From: DAITBA01 sp036824005 | GTDB lineage: Bacteria > Pseudomonadota > Gammaproteobacteria > Burkholderiales > Rhodocyclaceae | NCBI GenBank assembly: GCA_036824005.1 | Contig: DAITBA010000001.1 | Coordinates: forward strand, 372,001 to 436,000 | Direction: 5' to 3' | Length of the DNA stretch: 64,000 nt | Shown: piece after piece, positions 25,701 through 34,189 of the stretch | Position numbering within the stretch: position 1 is the first letter of the stretch | How the letters are laid out: every line of letters begins with the position of its first letter | Notes under the pieces: model-generated | What the model saw: only the letters and a program-made list of their open reading frames with translations | The model's database searches: none | What the model was told of the DNA's origin: nothing | Position numbers and translations under genes: made by a program

Positions 25701-25859
25701 CCAGGTGGTGCGAATGATGACCTGCACGTCGGACAGGTCCGGCAGCGCGTCCACGGGCGTCTTCAGCACCGCCCACACGCCCCAGGCGCTGACGATGACG
25801 GTGGTCAGCAGCACCAGGAAGCGGTTGGCGATGGACCAGCGGATGAGCCGGGCGATCAT
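22719..25859 (-). CDS. cusA: Heavy-metal efflux RND pump, CusA/CzcA family
   Basis: A 1046-residue inner-membrane RND transporter. The N terminus MIARLIRWSIANRFLVLL and the motif PVDALPDLSDVQVI are typical of CusA. There are twelve hydrophobic segments and two large periplasmic loops. The TM4 proton-relay helix has IGAMVDAAVVMIENAHKK. CusA proteins take Cu(I) or Ag(I) from the adaptor and periplasm and push it through the outer-membrane channel. The start overlaps the CusB stop by ATGA, so translation is coupled. Copper/silver is favoured over Co/Zn/Cd because the partner CusB carries a CusF domain. Confidence 0.92.
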   Translation of the reverse strand: MIARLIRWSIANRFLVLLTTVIVSAWGVWAVLKTPVDALPDLSDVQVIIRTTWPGQAPQIVENQVTYPLTTTMLSVPGAKTVRGYSFFGDSFVYVLFEDGTDLYWARSRVLEYLNQVQSRLPANAKPALGPDATGVGWVYEYALVDRSGKYDLSQLRAYQDWFLKYELKTVADVAEVASVGGFVKQYQIVLDPERLRAYNIPHGRVIEAVSRANQETGGSVLELGEAEYMVRASGYLKSLDDFRKIPLMTSDTGVPVKLGDVARVQVGPELRRGIAELNGEGEVAGGVIVMRSGKNALSTIAAVKEKLASLTASLPTGVEIVPTYDRSDLIKRAVDNLNRKLVEEFIVVALVCAVFLFHLRSAFVAIASLPLGVLMAFIVMHYQGVNANIMSLGGIAIAIGAMVDAAVVMIENAHKKLEAWRHAHPGETLTGPQHWLAVGDAAIEVGPALFFSLLIITLSFIPVFTLEAQEGRLFSPLAYTKTYAMAAAAGLSVTLIPVLMGLLIRGRIPDEQKNPLNRFLIALYRPLLDGVLRYPKTTLVAAVLLAVATIYPASRIGGEFMPPLDEGDLLYMPSALPGLSAGKAQEVLQQTDKLIMSVPEVKQVFGKIGRAETATDPAPLEMVETTIQFKPREEWRPGMTPEKLVEELDRTVKLPGLANIWVPPIRNRIDMLATGIKSPVGVKVAGTELSQIDRITGDIERVVRNVRGVSSALAERLTGGRYIDVNINRDSAARYGMNIADVQSIVAAAIGGDNIGETIEGLQRFPINVRYPREVRDSVDKLRSLPVLTERGAQIPLAAVADIRITDGPPMLKSENARLSGWVYVDIRGRDLSSAVRDMQRAVAREVKLPPGYSVSWSGQFEYLERATAKMKVVVPFTLLIIFVLLYLTFARFDEALLIMATLPFALVGGFWLMYFLGYSMSVASAVGFIALAGVAAEFGVVMLIYLKHAWQARQENGVPLTRELLDEAIREGAVLRVRPKAMTVAVILAGLFPIMWGGGTGSEVMQRIAAPMVGGMITAPLLSMFVIPAAYQLMRRRRLPGQVG

Positions 25860-27448
25860 TTCGGCATTCCCTTCGAGTGGTCGTGCTCAGGCTTCATCTC
25901 CGGCTTGGCGATGGGCCGGGGCGCATTTTGGGCCAGCGGCGCGATGCGGGTCAGCTGCAGCTCGCCGGCGCTGTTCAACTGGAACTCGAAGCTCACGATG
26001 TCGCCCGCCTTGAGCTCGCGCGGCAACCCGGCGGCCGGTTGCTTGAATTCCATGGTCATGGCGCCCATTTCCATGGTCGGGATCGGGCCGTGGGAGATGA
26101 TGACGGCATCGGCGCCGACCTGTTCCAGCTTGCCTTGGCCGCGGTGCCGGCCGCCGGGCGGCTCGGCCTGGGCCGCCTCGGCCATGCGCGTGGTCGTGGC
26201 CTTGAGGCTCGCTTCGGAGTCGATCAGGAACTGCCCGGACACCACCACCTTCTGGCCCGCCTCCAGCCCCTTGCGGATTTCGGTCTGGCCGCCGGTTTCA
26301 CGGCCGATCTCGACCTCCACCGGCTGGAACTTGCCCTCCCCGAGCGCGAGGATGACCACCGTGCGGCTTCCGGTCTGGATCACCGCCTCGGTGGGCACCG
26401 TCAGGGCGTCCTGCTTGGTCACCGGCGTGAAATCCACCGTGGCGAACATGCCCGGGGTGAGCCGGCCTTCGCGATTGACCAGTTCCACCCGGGCCTTGAG
26501 GGTACGCGTGGCCGGATTCACCTCGGGCAGGATGGCGCTGACCCGGCCCTTGAATACGGTGCCGGGCCAGGCCGGCGTGCGCGCCTCCACCATGTTCCCC
26601 GGCCTGACCAGTGCCGCCTGGCTCTCCGGCACCTCGGCATTGACCCACACGGTGGCGAGCCCGTTGATGCGAAACAGCATCGCCCCGGGCATGACGGTCA
26701 TGCCTTCCCGGGCGCCGAGCTCGGCGACGACGCCGTTCACCGGCGAGCGCAGTGTCATACGGGCGTGGACGCGGCCGCTCTCTTCCACCTGCCGCACCTG
26801 CTCCTCGCTCATGCCGGCGAGCAGCATGCGCTGGCGCGCCGCCGAGACGAGCGCCTCGACGCCGCTGCCGTGCATACGCCGCACGGAGAAGTACTCCTCC
26901 TGCGCCGCCACCCATTCCGGCGCATAGATCTCGGCCAGGGGTTGGCCCTTGCGCACCCGATCCAGCGGCGCGCGGGCGTAGAGCTTTTCGACGAAGCCGG
27001 TGACACGCGCCTGCACCACGGCCACATCGCGCTCGTTGTAGGCAACGCTGCCGACCGCCACGACCTGCTGGCTCATCGCGCCCTTCACCGCTTCGGCGGT
27101 GCGCACGCCCAGGTTCTGCTGCAGGCGCGGGCTGATCGTGATCTTGCCCTCGTCCGCGGCTTCGTCGGCATACACCGGCACCAGTTGCATGTCCATGAAG
27201 GGCGACTTGCCGGGCTTGTCGAACTTCTGGGCGGGCACCATGGGATCGTGCCAGTACAGCACGCGGCGGCCGGTCTTGGGATCGATCTTTTCCCCCGTCG
27301 CGGTTACGCCCGCTTCGGTGGCAGCGCCGCCGGAAGCGGTCGCGGTCATGCCCATGCCTTGCTGCATGCCGTACCAATAGGCGCCGTAGCCAACCGCCGC
27401 CGCGACGCCTACGGCGACGAGGATGATAATAAGAGGCTTGGCTTTCAT
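25856..27448 (-). CDS. cusB: Cus efflux adaptor with fused CusF domain
   Basis: A 530-residue membrane-fusion protein. An N-terminal anchor (IIILVAVGVAAAVGYGA) is followed by a heavy-metal-binding segment with YWHDPMVPAQKF and SPFMDMQLVPVY (66-93). The periplasmic adaptor domains come next (GFVEKLYARAPLDRVRKGQP, PGMFATVDF). The C-terminal 80 residues (about 440-515) are a CusF-like barrel with Met/His ligands in SHGPIPTMEMGAMTMEF. In E. coli CusF is a separate chaperone that delivers Cu(I)/Ag(I) to CusB, so here donor and adaptor are joined. It overlaps cusC and cusA by ATGA at both ends. Confidence 0.92.
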   Translation of the reverse strand: MKAKPLIIILVAVGVAAAVGYGAYWYGMQQGMGMTATASGGAATEAGVTATGEKIDPKTGRRVLYWHDPMVPAQKFDKPGKSPFMDMQLVPVYADEAADEGKITISPRLQQNLGVRTAEAVKGAMSQQVVAVGSVAYNERDVAVVQARVTGFVEKLYARAPLDRVRKGQPLAEIYAPEWVAAQEEYFSVRRMHGSGVEALVSAARQRMLLAGMSEEQVRQVEESGRVHARMTLRSPVNGVVAELGAREGMTVMPGAMLFRINGLATVWVNAEVPESQAALVRPGNMVEARTPAWPGTVFKGRVSAILPEVNPATRTLKARVELVNREGRLTPGMFATVDFTPVTKQDALTVPTEAVIQTGSRTVVILALGEGKFQPVEVEIGRETGGQTEIRKGLEAGQKVVVSGQFLIDSEASLKATTTRMAEAAQAEPPGGRHRGQGKLEQVGADAVIISHGPIPTMEMGAMTMEFKQPAAGLPRELKAGDIVSFEFQLNSAGELQLTRIAPLAQNAPRPIAKPEMKPEHDHSKGMPK

Positions 27449-28752
27449 TTCGGCTCCTTGATCGGCGCGGCGGACAGCGGGCCCGTTTCCCGGGGCACCA
27501 GGAAGTTCAGCTGCGCCCAGGCCCGTGCGATCTCGTTCTCGAGCTGCAGCGCCTCGGTGCGTGTCGCGAGTTCGTCCCGGCGCGCTTCCAGCACCGCGAA
27601 CAGCGGGCCAGTGCCGGCGCGGTAGGCAGTCAACGCCGCACCGGTGCGCTGCGATGCCAGCGGGATGAGCGAGCTCTCGTAGCGGGCGAGCCGCTCGCGC
27701 CCGATCTCCCATTCTGCGAGCATGGCGCGCACTTCCGCCACGTGGGCGCGCAGCGCATCCTCGCGCTGCGCACGGGCCTGCTCCAGCAGCGCCAGCTTGG
27801 CCGCCTCCTCCCGGTCCTGCCGGTTCGCCCGCGCAATCTGCAGCGGGATGGCCACGCCCACGGAGATCATGTCGGAGAAGTTCGCGCCGCGCTTGGCATA
27901 GGCGACTTCCAGGCTCCAATCGGCCGACTTGTTGGCGCGGGCGAGCCTCGCCTCGGTGTCGGCGACCGCCACCTGCTTCGCCAGCACCTCCACTTGCGGG
28001 TGGTGCTGCAGTTCCTCTTCGAGCGCCTGGGTGTCCAGGCGCAGCGCGTGGATGTCGGGCCGGCCGGCGGGCTCGCGCTGCGCCTCGGCGCCGATCCAGC
28101 GCGCCAGGGCGGCACGGGCAGTCCTGATCTGGCGCTCGACCTGGCTCGCCCGGTCCTCGAGCGCGACCAGCGCAGCGCGGGCAGCAAAGACGTCGGCCTG
28201 GCCGCCGCGGCCGGCGCGATAGGCCGAGTCCGCTGCTTCGATCTGCAAGCGGGCCTCCTGCTGTTGTTCCACGACCAGTGCCTGGACGCGTTGGGCATAG
28301 TAACGGTCGAGCCAGGCGAGCGCGGTGTCGCGCTGCAGGTTGGCGAGCACCAGCGTGCGGCTCGTCGCCTCGCGCTGCGCTTCCTGTTCGCTGCGCTGTG
28401 CGCGCAGCTCGCGCTTGTCGCTGCGGGTGAGCTCCTGCATGACGCCGATGCGGCGCATGGTCATGAAATCCTGCGCGATGCTGAAGGCGTCGGTGCCGTT
28501 GGCAGGGACGTTGTCGATGCCCAAGCGCAGCACCGGGTCCGGCAGTTGGCCAGCGGCTACGGACATCGCGCGGGCGGCGGACACGGCTGCGTCCTGGGCG
28601 ACGAGTTGCCGTGACTGGGCGGCGGCCAGACGCAGTGCCTCGTCCAGGGTCAGCGCAGCGCCGGATTGGGCCAGCGCCAATGGCGGCAGCGCCGAGAGCA
28701 CGGCCGAAAGAAGGAGCGCGGATACCATCCGCGTCGAGTGGAAAACGGACAT
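27445..28752 (-). CDS. cusC: TolC-like outer-membrane channel of the Cus system
   Basis: A 435-residue outer-membrane efflux protein with signal peptide (VSALLLSAVLSALPPLALA). Two related halves of long helices and strands are visible, with LTLDEALRLAAAQS early and SQRTGAALTAYRAGTG in the second half. It would form the trimeric exit duct for the CusBA complex. It is first of the three coupled genes, with ATGA overlap into cusB. The small cysteine-rich gene at 28824 lies 71 bases upstream. Confidence 0.9.
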   Translation of the reverse strand: MSVFHSTRMVSALLLSAVLSALPPLALAQSGAALTLDEALRLAAAQSRQLVAQDAAVSAARAMSVAAGQLPDPVLRLGIDNVPANGTDAFSIAQDFMTMRRIGVMQELTRSDKRELRAQRSEQEAQREATSRTLVLANLQRDTALAWLDRYYAQRVQALVVEQQQEARLQIEAADSAYRAGRGGQADVFAARAALVALEDRASQVERQIRTARAALARWIGAEAQREPAGRPDIHALRLDTQALEEELQHHPQVEVLAKQVAVADTEARLARANKSADWSLEVAYAKRGANFSDMISVGVAIPLQIARANRQDREEAAKLALLEQARAQREDALRAHVAEVRAMLAEWEIGRERLARYESSLIPLASQRTGAALTAYRAGTGPLFAVLEARRDELATRTEALQLENEIARAWAQLNFLVPRETGPLSAAPIKEPK

Positions 28753-28823
28753 GACAGCCTCCAGGTCAGATCGTCATCCCGCCCGAGCGTCGGGCGGAAG
28801 CATTATCCGTGACTGGAGACCGG

Positions 28824-29231
28824 CTAACTACGATAGACGCAGAAGCGGATTGGGATCGGTGGATCGGAGCACGGCGGCACGGCGGTGTCACGCACCGTGA
28901 ATTCTGGCGCCGGTCGCCGAGCGAGGTTCATCGGCGGACCACCGGGAAGCGCAGGAACGTCGAGCGACGATCTGTCCGCGCTCTGGGTGGTCTCGTCGCC
29001 GGAAGTGCAGTGGGCAAGGCAGAGATTCGCTTCGGTCGGCGCCTGGCCCTGGTCGTGACAGCCGACCCCATCGCCTGCCGATTCCCCTGGAATGACAAAC
29101 CCCTGGCGCACGCCGTCCGCGGCGGACGGGCAGGCATACGCCGCCACCAGCCCCTGGGCAGCGAGGAGCAGGACGACGAGGGCGCGAGCGAGCCACGCTT
29201 TGGCGAATTTGGAACCGATCAGACGCTGCAT
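28824..29231 (-). CDS. Small exported cysteine-rich protein before the Cus genes
   Basis: A 135-residue protein with a membrane-entry segment (AWLARALVVLLLAAQGLVAAYA) and then cysteines in ACPS, VGCHDQ, NLCLAHC and at the C terminus (PPCSDPP, FCVY). Proteins of this size with CLxHC and a Cys-rich C terminus are often the first gene of Cus-type operons in Betaproteobacteria. I infer a periplasmic copper-binding or sensing role. The ATG at 29231 directly follows TATTTAGTC, a possible -10 element. Confidence 0.65.
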   Translation of the reverse strand: MQRLIGSKFAKAWLARALVVLLLAAQGLVAAYACPSAADGVRQGFVIPGESAGDGVGCHDQGQAPTEANLCLAHCTSGDETTQSADRSSLDVPALPGGPPMNLARRPAPEFTVRDTAVPPCSDPPIPIRFCVYRS

Positions 29232-29275
29232 GACTAAATAGTAGCAGGTCCCGTGAGCTAGTTCCTGCCCGCCGT

Positions 29276-30634
29276 TCAGCCGCTTTCGCGCATGGCCGGC
29301 TTGGGCTGCGCCATGGGGCCGAAGCCGCCGCCATGCACCAGCACCGGGCTGGGTTCGGTTTCGCGATCGAAGCCGAGGATGGTATGCACGTCCATGCACC
29401 GGGCATGCAGGTCCACGAGGTCCCGTCCGGGAAGATTGACGATGGCGAAGCGGTGGCTGCCCAGCCACTTCATCTCCCGGGCCAGGCTGGCACCGCGCTT
29501 GAGATAGAGCATCAGTTGCGCTTCCGGGTGGCGTGCACGCAGGGCGCACATCTGCTCACCGTTGGGCGGACGACTCACCGGCGCGCCGTCGAACTTGCGG
29601 AAGATGAAGCTGCCGGCGCGGCCGAAGCGCTGCCGCTGCGGGGCGTAGCACACCGGCTCGCCGAGGGCGAGATCGATCAGCATCCGGTAGACGTCGATAC
29701 CGTCCACCCACTGGTAGAGGGAGGCGAACTGGGAGGCGAGCCGGGGATTGATCTCGATCACCTTGATCGCGCCGGTACGCGGGTCGGCGCACAGCTCGAC
29801 GTTGAAGAAGCCATGACGCAGACCGACGCCGGCGACGGTGCGCATGGCAATGTCGCCGATGCGCTCGCGCAGCGCCGGCGAGAGCAGCGTCGGATATTCA
29901 AAGCGGTTAAAGGCATTGGTGCCCGGATACATGATCTCGTCCACGATGCCGATCAGCCGGATGTTGCCGTCTTCCGCGTAGCCGTCCACATTGACCTGCA
30001 TGCCGTCCACCAAGCCCTCGCCGACGAGGTGGTGGGCGTTGACCGTGTACTGCGGGTAATCGCGCATCAGGTCGTTGAAGGGCTTCACTAAGCGCTTGAT
30101 GATGTGTTGCTCGAAGGGACGGAAGTTCAGGTGCCGGCGCAGTTGGGCAAAGTTGTCCACGCGCCGCGCCAGCACCGAGAAGGTGGCCTTGACCGGCTTG
30201 ACGAAAAACGGGAAGGGCAGTGCGATTTCCTCGGCATGGCGCACGGTGTAGGGAAAGGCGGTGAATGCCGGCGTGGCATCGGGTGCCGCCTGCGCCAGCG
30301 CCCGGCGCGCATAGTATTTGTGCTGGGCGGTGATGATGGCTTCGGGATCGGCGCCGGGCAGGCCGAGCCGCCGGGCGACGACCGCTGCGATCAGGGCACC
30401 GAACTGCTCGTTGGTGCTGAGCACGCCGTCGATGGGCCTGCGCCGCGCCGCGGCGACGAGTCTGTCGACGAAACGGCGGACATCGAAGGTCAGCAGCCGG
30501 GCATTGTCGGGAAACTTGAACAGATCGAAACCGGCGCGCACGAACTCGTAGCGTTCCGCCAGTTCAGGCTGAGACAGTGCCAGGTCATCCCATTCCTGGG
30601 GAAACAGGACCAGGATTCTTTTTCTTCTTGCCAT
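29276..30634 (-). CDS. ATP-grasp family protein
   Basis: A 452-residue soluble protein. The N-terminal Rossmann-like part (RILVLFPQEWDD) is followed by an ATP-grasp fold: the first ATP-binding strand and lysine in PFFVKPVKATFSVLARR and the Mg-binding IEINPRLASQFASLYQW. ATP-grasp enzymes make carboxylate-amine or carboxylate-thiol bonds through an acyl phosphate. Neither the substrate nor a peptide or amino-acid ligase subfamily can be assigned. It starts 10 bases after the methyltransferase stop, so the two are one transcription unit and may act on the same small molecule. Confidence 0.8.
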   Translation of the reverse strand: MARRKRILVLFPQEWDDLALSQPELAERYEFVRAGFDLFKFPDNARLLTFDVRRFVDRLVAAARRRPIDGVLSTNEQFGALIAAVVARRLGLPGADPEAIITAQHKYYARRALAQAAPDATPAFTAFPYTVRHAEEIALPFPFFVKPVKATFSVLARRVDNFAQLRRHLNFRPFEQHIIKRLVKPFNDLMRDYPQYTVNAHHLVGEGLVDGMQVNVDGYAEDGNIRLIGIVDEIMYPGTNAFNRFEYPTLLSPALRERIGDIAMRTVAGVGLRHGFFNVELCADPRTGAIKVIEINPRLASQFASLYQWVDGIDVYRMLIDLALGEPVCYAPQRQRFGRAGSFIFRKFDGAPVSRPPNGEQMCALRARHPEAQLMLYLKRGASLAREMKWLGSHRFAIVNLPGRDLVDLHARCMDVHTILGFDRETEPSPVLVHGGGFGPMAQPKPAMRESG

Positions 30635-30644
30635 CGTACCTCCC

Positions 30645-31322
30645 TCAGGGCTGGTGAGCGATTGACTGCATGGCGTGCTCGGTGCGCACCCGTCCGTAGC
30701 CGATGAAACCGATGCCGAACTGCGTCGGATGCCAGGTAAATCGATCGAGATAGGATTGAATCAAGCTCCACGGTTGCGACAGTCCTTCGAACGTCGTCAT
30801 ATAAGGCCGGGCCTTGGCAAGCGCGAAGAGGTTGAGCGGAAACAGCCAGGGACTCGCCAGTTTCATGCCCGCTACCGCTACCCGTGCGCCGGGCCGCGCG
30901 CGGGCGAACAGCCTCGCCAGTCCGCCCGGCGAGCGCAGTACGTCGTGGGTGTAGTTGAACAGCGCTGCATCCCATTCGTAGGGTAGCACGGCGTCCTCGG
31001 CAGCGGCTTCGATCAAGGTGACATTGTGCCAGCAGGCATCGGCGACGCGCCGGCTCGCCACGTCGAGCATGTCGGGACTGAGTTCCACACCCATGATCCT
31101 CCCTTCCGCGCCGATCGCCTGTTGCAGCAGCGGGAAACTCAGCCCCGTGCCGCAGGCCACGTCCAGCACCGTGTCGCCGCGTTGCAGTTGCAGGTGCGCG
31201 ATGGTGCGCTGGCGCAATGGCATCGTGCGACGGGCCGAGGCATCGTAGCCGGCGGCGTGCGCCCGGTAGCGCTCGACGGCAAGTTGCGGCCGCGGCGCGG
31301 CCCATGAGATAGATCGCTTCAA
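30645..31322 (-). CDS. Class I SAM-dependent methyltransferase
   Basis: A 225-residue methyltransferase of the UbiE/Methyltransf_11 type: motif I VLDVACGTGLSFPLL, the acidic residue after strand 2 in IMGVELSPDML, motif II region AALFNYTHDVLRSPGG and a hydrophobic segment near LFPLNLFAL. No ATG is available near the N terminus; TTG at 31322 is the first usable start after an in-frame stop, so the exact start is uncertain. It is co-transcribed with the ATP-grasp gene. The acceptor is unknown. Confidence 0.8.
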   Translation of the reverse strand: MKRSISWAAPRPQLAVERYRAHAAGYDASARRTMPLRQRTIAHLQLQRGDTVLDVACGTGLSFPLLQQAIGAEGRIMGVELSPDMLDVASRRVADACWHNVTLIEAAAEDAVLPYEWDAALFNYTHDVLRSPGGLARLFARARPGARVAVAGMKLASPWLFPLNLFALAKARPYMTTFEGLSQPWSLIQSYLDRFTWHPTQFGIGFIGYGRVRTEHAMQSIAHQP

Positions 31323-31503
31323 TGCCGAAAACCTTACACGAGTATTGCGTCGCGCCTGCCCTCATGGATGAGCGGCACGCGCGCCGTCGAAGCTAACAGA
31401 GGAAACGAGCGGTGATTTCGCATTCGCCCTATCCAGGGATGATCTGTCGCCGCGCGCTCCCTCCCGTCTACGAAGCGTCACGACAACTGGATGCAACCGA
31501 GCG

Positions 31504-33678
31504 TCAGAACTCGAGCGGGTCCACGTCGATGTGCCAGCGCAGTGCCCGCGGTGGCTTCAACGCGTACAGCGCGGCGATCCAGTGCTGGAGAAACCCCTGC
31601 AGTGCCGGCCGGCGCGGCGATTCCACGAGCAGCTGCGCGCGCTCAAGGCTGGCGCGGCGCGCAAGGCGCATGGGTACGGCATCGTAGATGCTGACCTCAT
31701 CGCCGGCAAGTGGTCGCGCCAGGGCCGCCGCCTGCCGGAGGAAGTCGATCGCCTCCGCCAGCGCCGGCGCCTCGGCGCGCAGGATGGCCTGGAAGGCGAA
31801 GGGCGGAAAGCCTGCCGCCTCGCGCTCATCGAGCTGGGCAGCAGCGAAGCCGGCGTAGTCGTGGGCCGCCAGGCAGCGGTAGAGCGGATGCTCCGGGTAC
31901 TCGGTCTGAATCAGCACCTCGCCGGCCAGGGCGGCGCGGCCGCTGCGGCCGCCGACCTGCATGAGCTGGGCGAACAGACGCTCAGGGGCGCGGAAGTCAG
32001 CGGCGAACAGGGAGGCGTCGGCGCCGAGCACGCCGACCAGGGTCAGGCGCGGAAAGTCGTGGCCCTTGGCGAGCATCTGCGTGCCGACGAGGATGTCGGC
32101 CTCGCCGCGTTCCACCTGCTGCAGCAGCGCCTGCCATTTCCTCGGGCTGCCGGCGCTGTCGCGGTCGATACGCAGGATGCGCGCCTGGGAGAAGCGCGCC
32201 CGCAGCGCCACTTCGATGCGCTGGGTGCCGCGACCGAAGGGGTGGATGTCCTGGTTGCCGCAGGTGGGGCAGGCGTGGGGAATGGCGTCTTCGGCGCCGC
32301 AGTGGTGGCAGCGCAACCGGCGATCAGCCAGGTGCAGCACCATGTGCGCCGAGCAGCCGCGGCAGCCGCTGACCCAGCCGCAGGCCGGGCAGGCAAGCAC
32401 CGGCGCAAAGCCGCGCCGATTGAGGAAGATGAGGGACTGCTCACCGCGCGCGAGCCGCTGCGCCACGGCGGCGAGCAACGCGGCGCTCATGCCGTCGTCG
32501 AGCCTCTCGCGGCGCGTGTCGATGCAGCGCACTTCCGGCAGCGCCTGCGCGACGGCCCGGCGCGCTAGCTCGAGCAGGCGGTAGCGGCCGGCGCGGCCAT
32601 GGTGATAGCTCTCCAGGGAAGGCGTGGCGGAGCCGAGCAGCACCGGCACGCCGCGCTGCTTGGCGCGGTAAATGGCCACGTCGCGCGCCGAATAGCGGAT
32701 GCCGTCCTGCTGCTTGTAGGACGGGTCGTGTTCCTCGTCCACCACGATCAGGCCCAGCCGCGGCAGCGGCGTGAACACCGCCAGCCGCGTGCCGAGCACG
32801 ATGTCGGCGGCGCCGGTCATGGCCTGCCGAAAGCCTCGGGCGCGGGTCTGCTCGCCCAGGCCGCTGTGCAGGCTGACCACGCCGGCGCCGGGAAACCGGG
32901 CGTGTACGCGGCTTTCCAGTTGCGGCGTGAGCGCGATCTCCGGCACCAGCATCAGCGCCTGCCCGCCGCGGGCCAGCACGGCAGCGATGGCGCCGAGGTA
33001 GACCTCGGTCTTGCCGCTGCCGGTCACCCCGTGCAGCAGGATGGGCAAAAACGTCCCCAGCGTTGCCGTCACCGCGCCGAGCGCCTGCGCCTGCTCGGGC
33101 AGCAGCAGCGGACCCGCCGCCGCGCGGCGGTCCGGCATGGGCGCCGCCTGCTCCAGCCATCCCTTGGCCGCCAGTTCGTCGGCAACGCGCGGGGCACGGG
33201 GCGATTGGGCGCGCAGTTCGGGGCGTGCCGCTGGCCCGTGTTCGGCAAGCCAGTCCAGCACCCGTTTGGCGAGCGAGCGCGGCGGCAACCCGGGGCGCGC
33301 TTCCAGGCCAGCGGCGGCGATGCGATACCAGGGGTGCGGCGCGGCCGCCGGCGCGCCGCCCGTTCGCCGCAGCGCTGGGGGCAGCGCCATGGCCAGCGTC
33401 TCTCCCAGCGGATGGTGGTAATAGCGGCTGCAGAACTCGGCCAGCTCAAGCCACTCCCGGGGCAGCGGCGGCACGTCGCGGTCGATCCGGCGCACCGCTC
33501 TCAGCTTGCCCGGAGCCACCTCGCTCGCGCTGGGAACATCGACGATGACGCCGGTAAGGCTGCGCGAACCGAGAACGACCTCGGCGCGCCGCCCGACATC
33601 GTCGGCGGATGCGTCCTCGGCCAGATAGTCGAACAGCTGCGGCAACGGGATTCCCAGCGCGACGCGGACGATGGCCAT
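31504..33678 (-). CDS. priA: Primosomal protein N', replication restart helicase
   Basis: A 724-residue PriA. The N-terminal 3'-DNA-binding domain (ALGIPLPQLFDYL) is followed by the helicase core with Walker A HGVTGSGKTEVYL (217-224 at its centre) and DEEH. The zinc module has paired cysteines (CPACGWVSGCRGCS, CHHCG, CPTCG). PriA recognises stalled forks and reloads DnaB. The length is normal for the family. It is transcribed towards the methyltransferase gene. A gene-free stretch with DnaA-box-like motifs lies just upstream. Confidence 0.97.
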   Translation of the reverse strand: MAIVRVALGIPLPQLFDYLAEDASADDVGRRAEVVLGSRSLTGVIVDVPSASEVAPGKLRAVRRIDRDVPPLPREWLELAEFCSRYYHHPLGETLAMALPPALRRTGGAPAAAPHPWYRIAAAGLEARPGLPPRSLAKRVLDWLAEHGPAARPELRAQSPRAPRVADELAAKGWLEQAAPMPDRRAAAGPLLLPEQAQALGAVTATLGTFLPILLHGVTGSGKTEVYLGAIAAVLARGGQALMLVPEIALTPQLESRVHARFPGAGVVSLHSGLGEQTRARGFRQAMTGAADIVLGTRLAVFTPLPRLGLIVVDEEHDPSYKQQDGIRYSARDVAIYRAKQRGVPVLLGSATPSLESYHHGRAGRYRLLELARRAVAQALPEVRCIDTRRERLDDGMSAALLAAVAQRLARGEQSLIFLNRRGFAPVLACPACGWVSGCRGCSAHMVLHLADRRLRCHHCGAEDAIPHACPTCGNQDIHPFGRGTQRIEVALRARFSQARILRIDRDSAGSPRKWQALLQQVERGEADILVGTQMLAKGHDFPRLTLVGVLGADASLFAADFRAPERLFAQLMQVGGRSGRAALAGEVLIQTEYPEHPLYRCLAAHDYAGFAAAQLDEREAAGFPPFAFQAILRAEAPALAEAIDFLRQAAALARPLAGDEVSIYDAVPMRLARRASLERAQLLVESPRRPALQGFLQHWIAALYALKPPRALRWHIDVDPLEF

Positions 33679-34189
33679 GGCACGTTGGAATCAGCGCATC
33701 AAGCCCGACGTTTCAGTGGCTTGATCTGACCTCTTGAGCGCCGCATTGAATGGCGTCGCCAAGTCGTTGTCGCAACAACGGCTATTGGCCTTTTGCACCA
33801 TTGTGGATAACTTTGTGGGTAAACCTTGACCAAAGATCAATAATTCGCAAAATCAACGACCTCTTCTCCCCACGCCGCATCCGACGCACGCCATTTTTTC
33901 TCTTTCAAAACAAATGGTTGGAGACTGCGCCCGAAGGGGCCGGAGAGGAGCTGCCGTTTTTCGGCCCCGAACGCCATTCTGTGAATAAGTCAAGGCCTGG
34001 AGCACTTTTTTCCGTGACGGGCCGACGCAACTCAGGACGTGAGTGGGCACTTAACAACCGGCACGTGCCGATTTGCCGGTGCTTGCGGCAACCATGCCTT
34101 GCAGCGCGTTTGCACCTTTCTTTTTTGGCTGATGCCGTGCACGGAAAGGTCGCCGGGCGGGCGTCCCTCCGCACGCCACGAGCCACGAG
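33679..34189. other. Gene-free region with DnaA-box-like motifs
   Basis: No gene is seen in these 511 bases, which are locally AT-rich. TGTGGATAA (33802-33810) is a perfect DnaA box in reverse. TGTGGGTAA (33814-33822) and TGTGAATAA (33980-33988) each differ at one base. A long GGGGCC/GGCCCC hairpin occurs around 33936-33967. The region must also carry the priA promoter. Confidence 0.5.

Noticed and set aside
24555..26927. A 790-codon plus-strand open frame
   Set aside because: It lies antisense to cusA and cusB and has no recognisable domain.
33825..33840. TTGACCAAAGATCAA as an FNR box
   Set aside because: The two half sites are separated by five bases, not four, so it does not fit FNR-family spacing.
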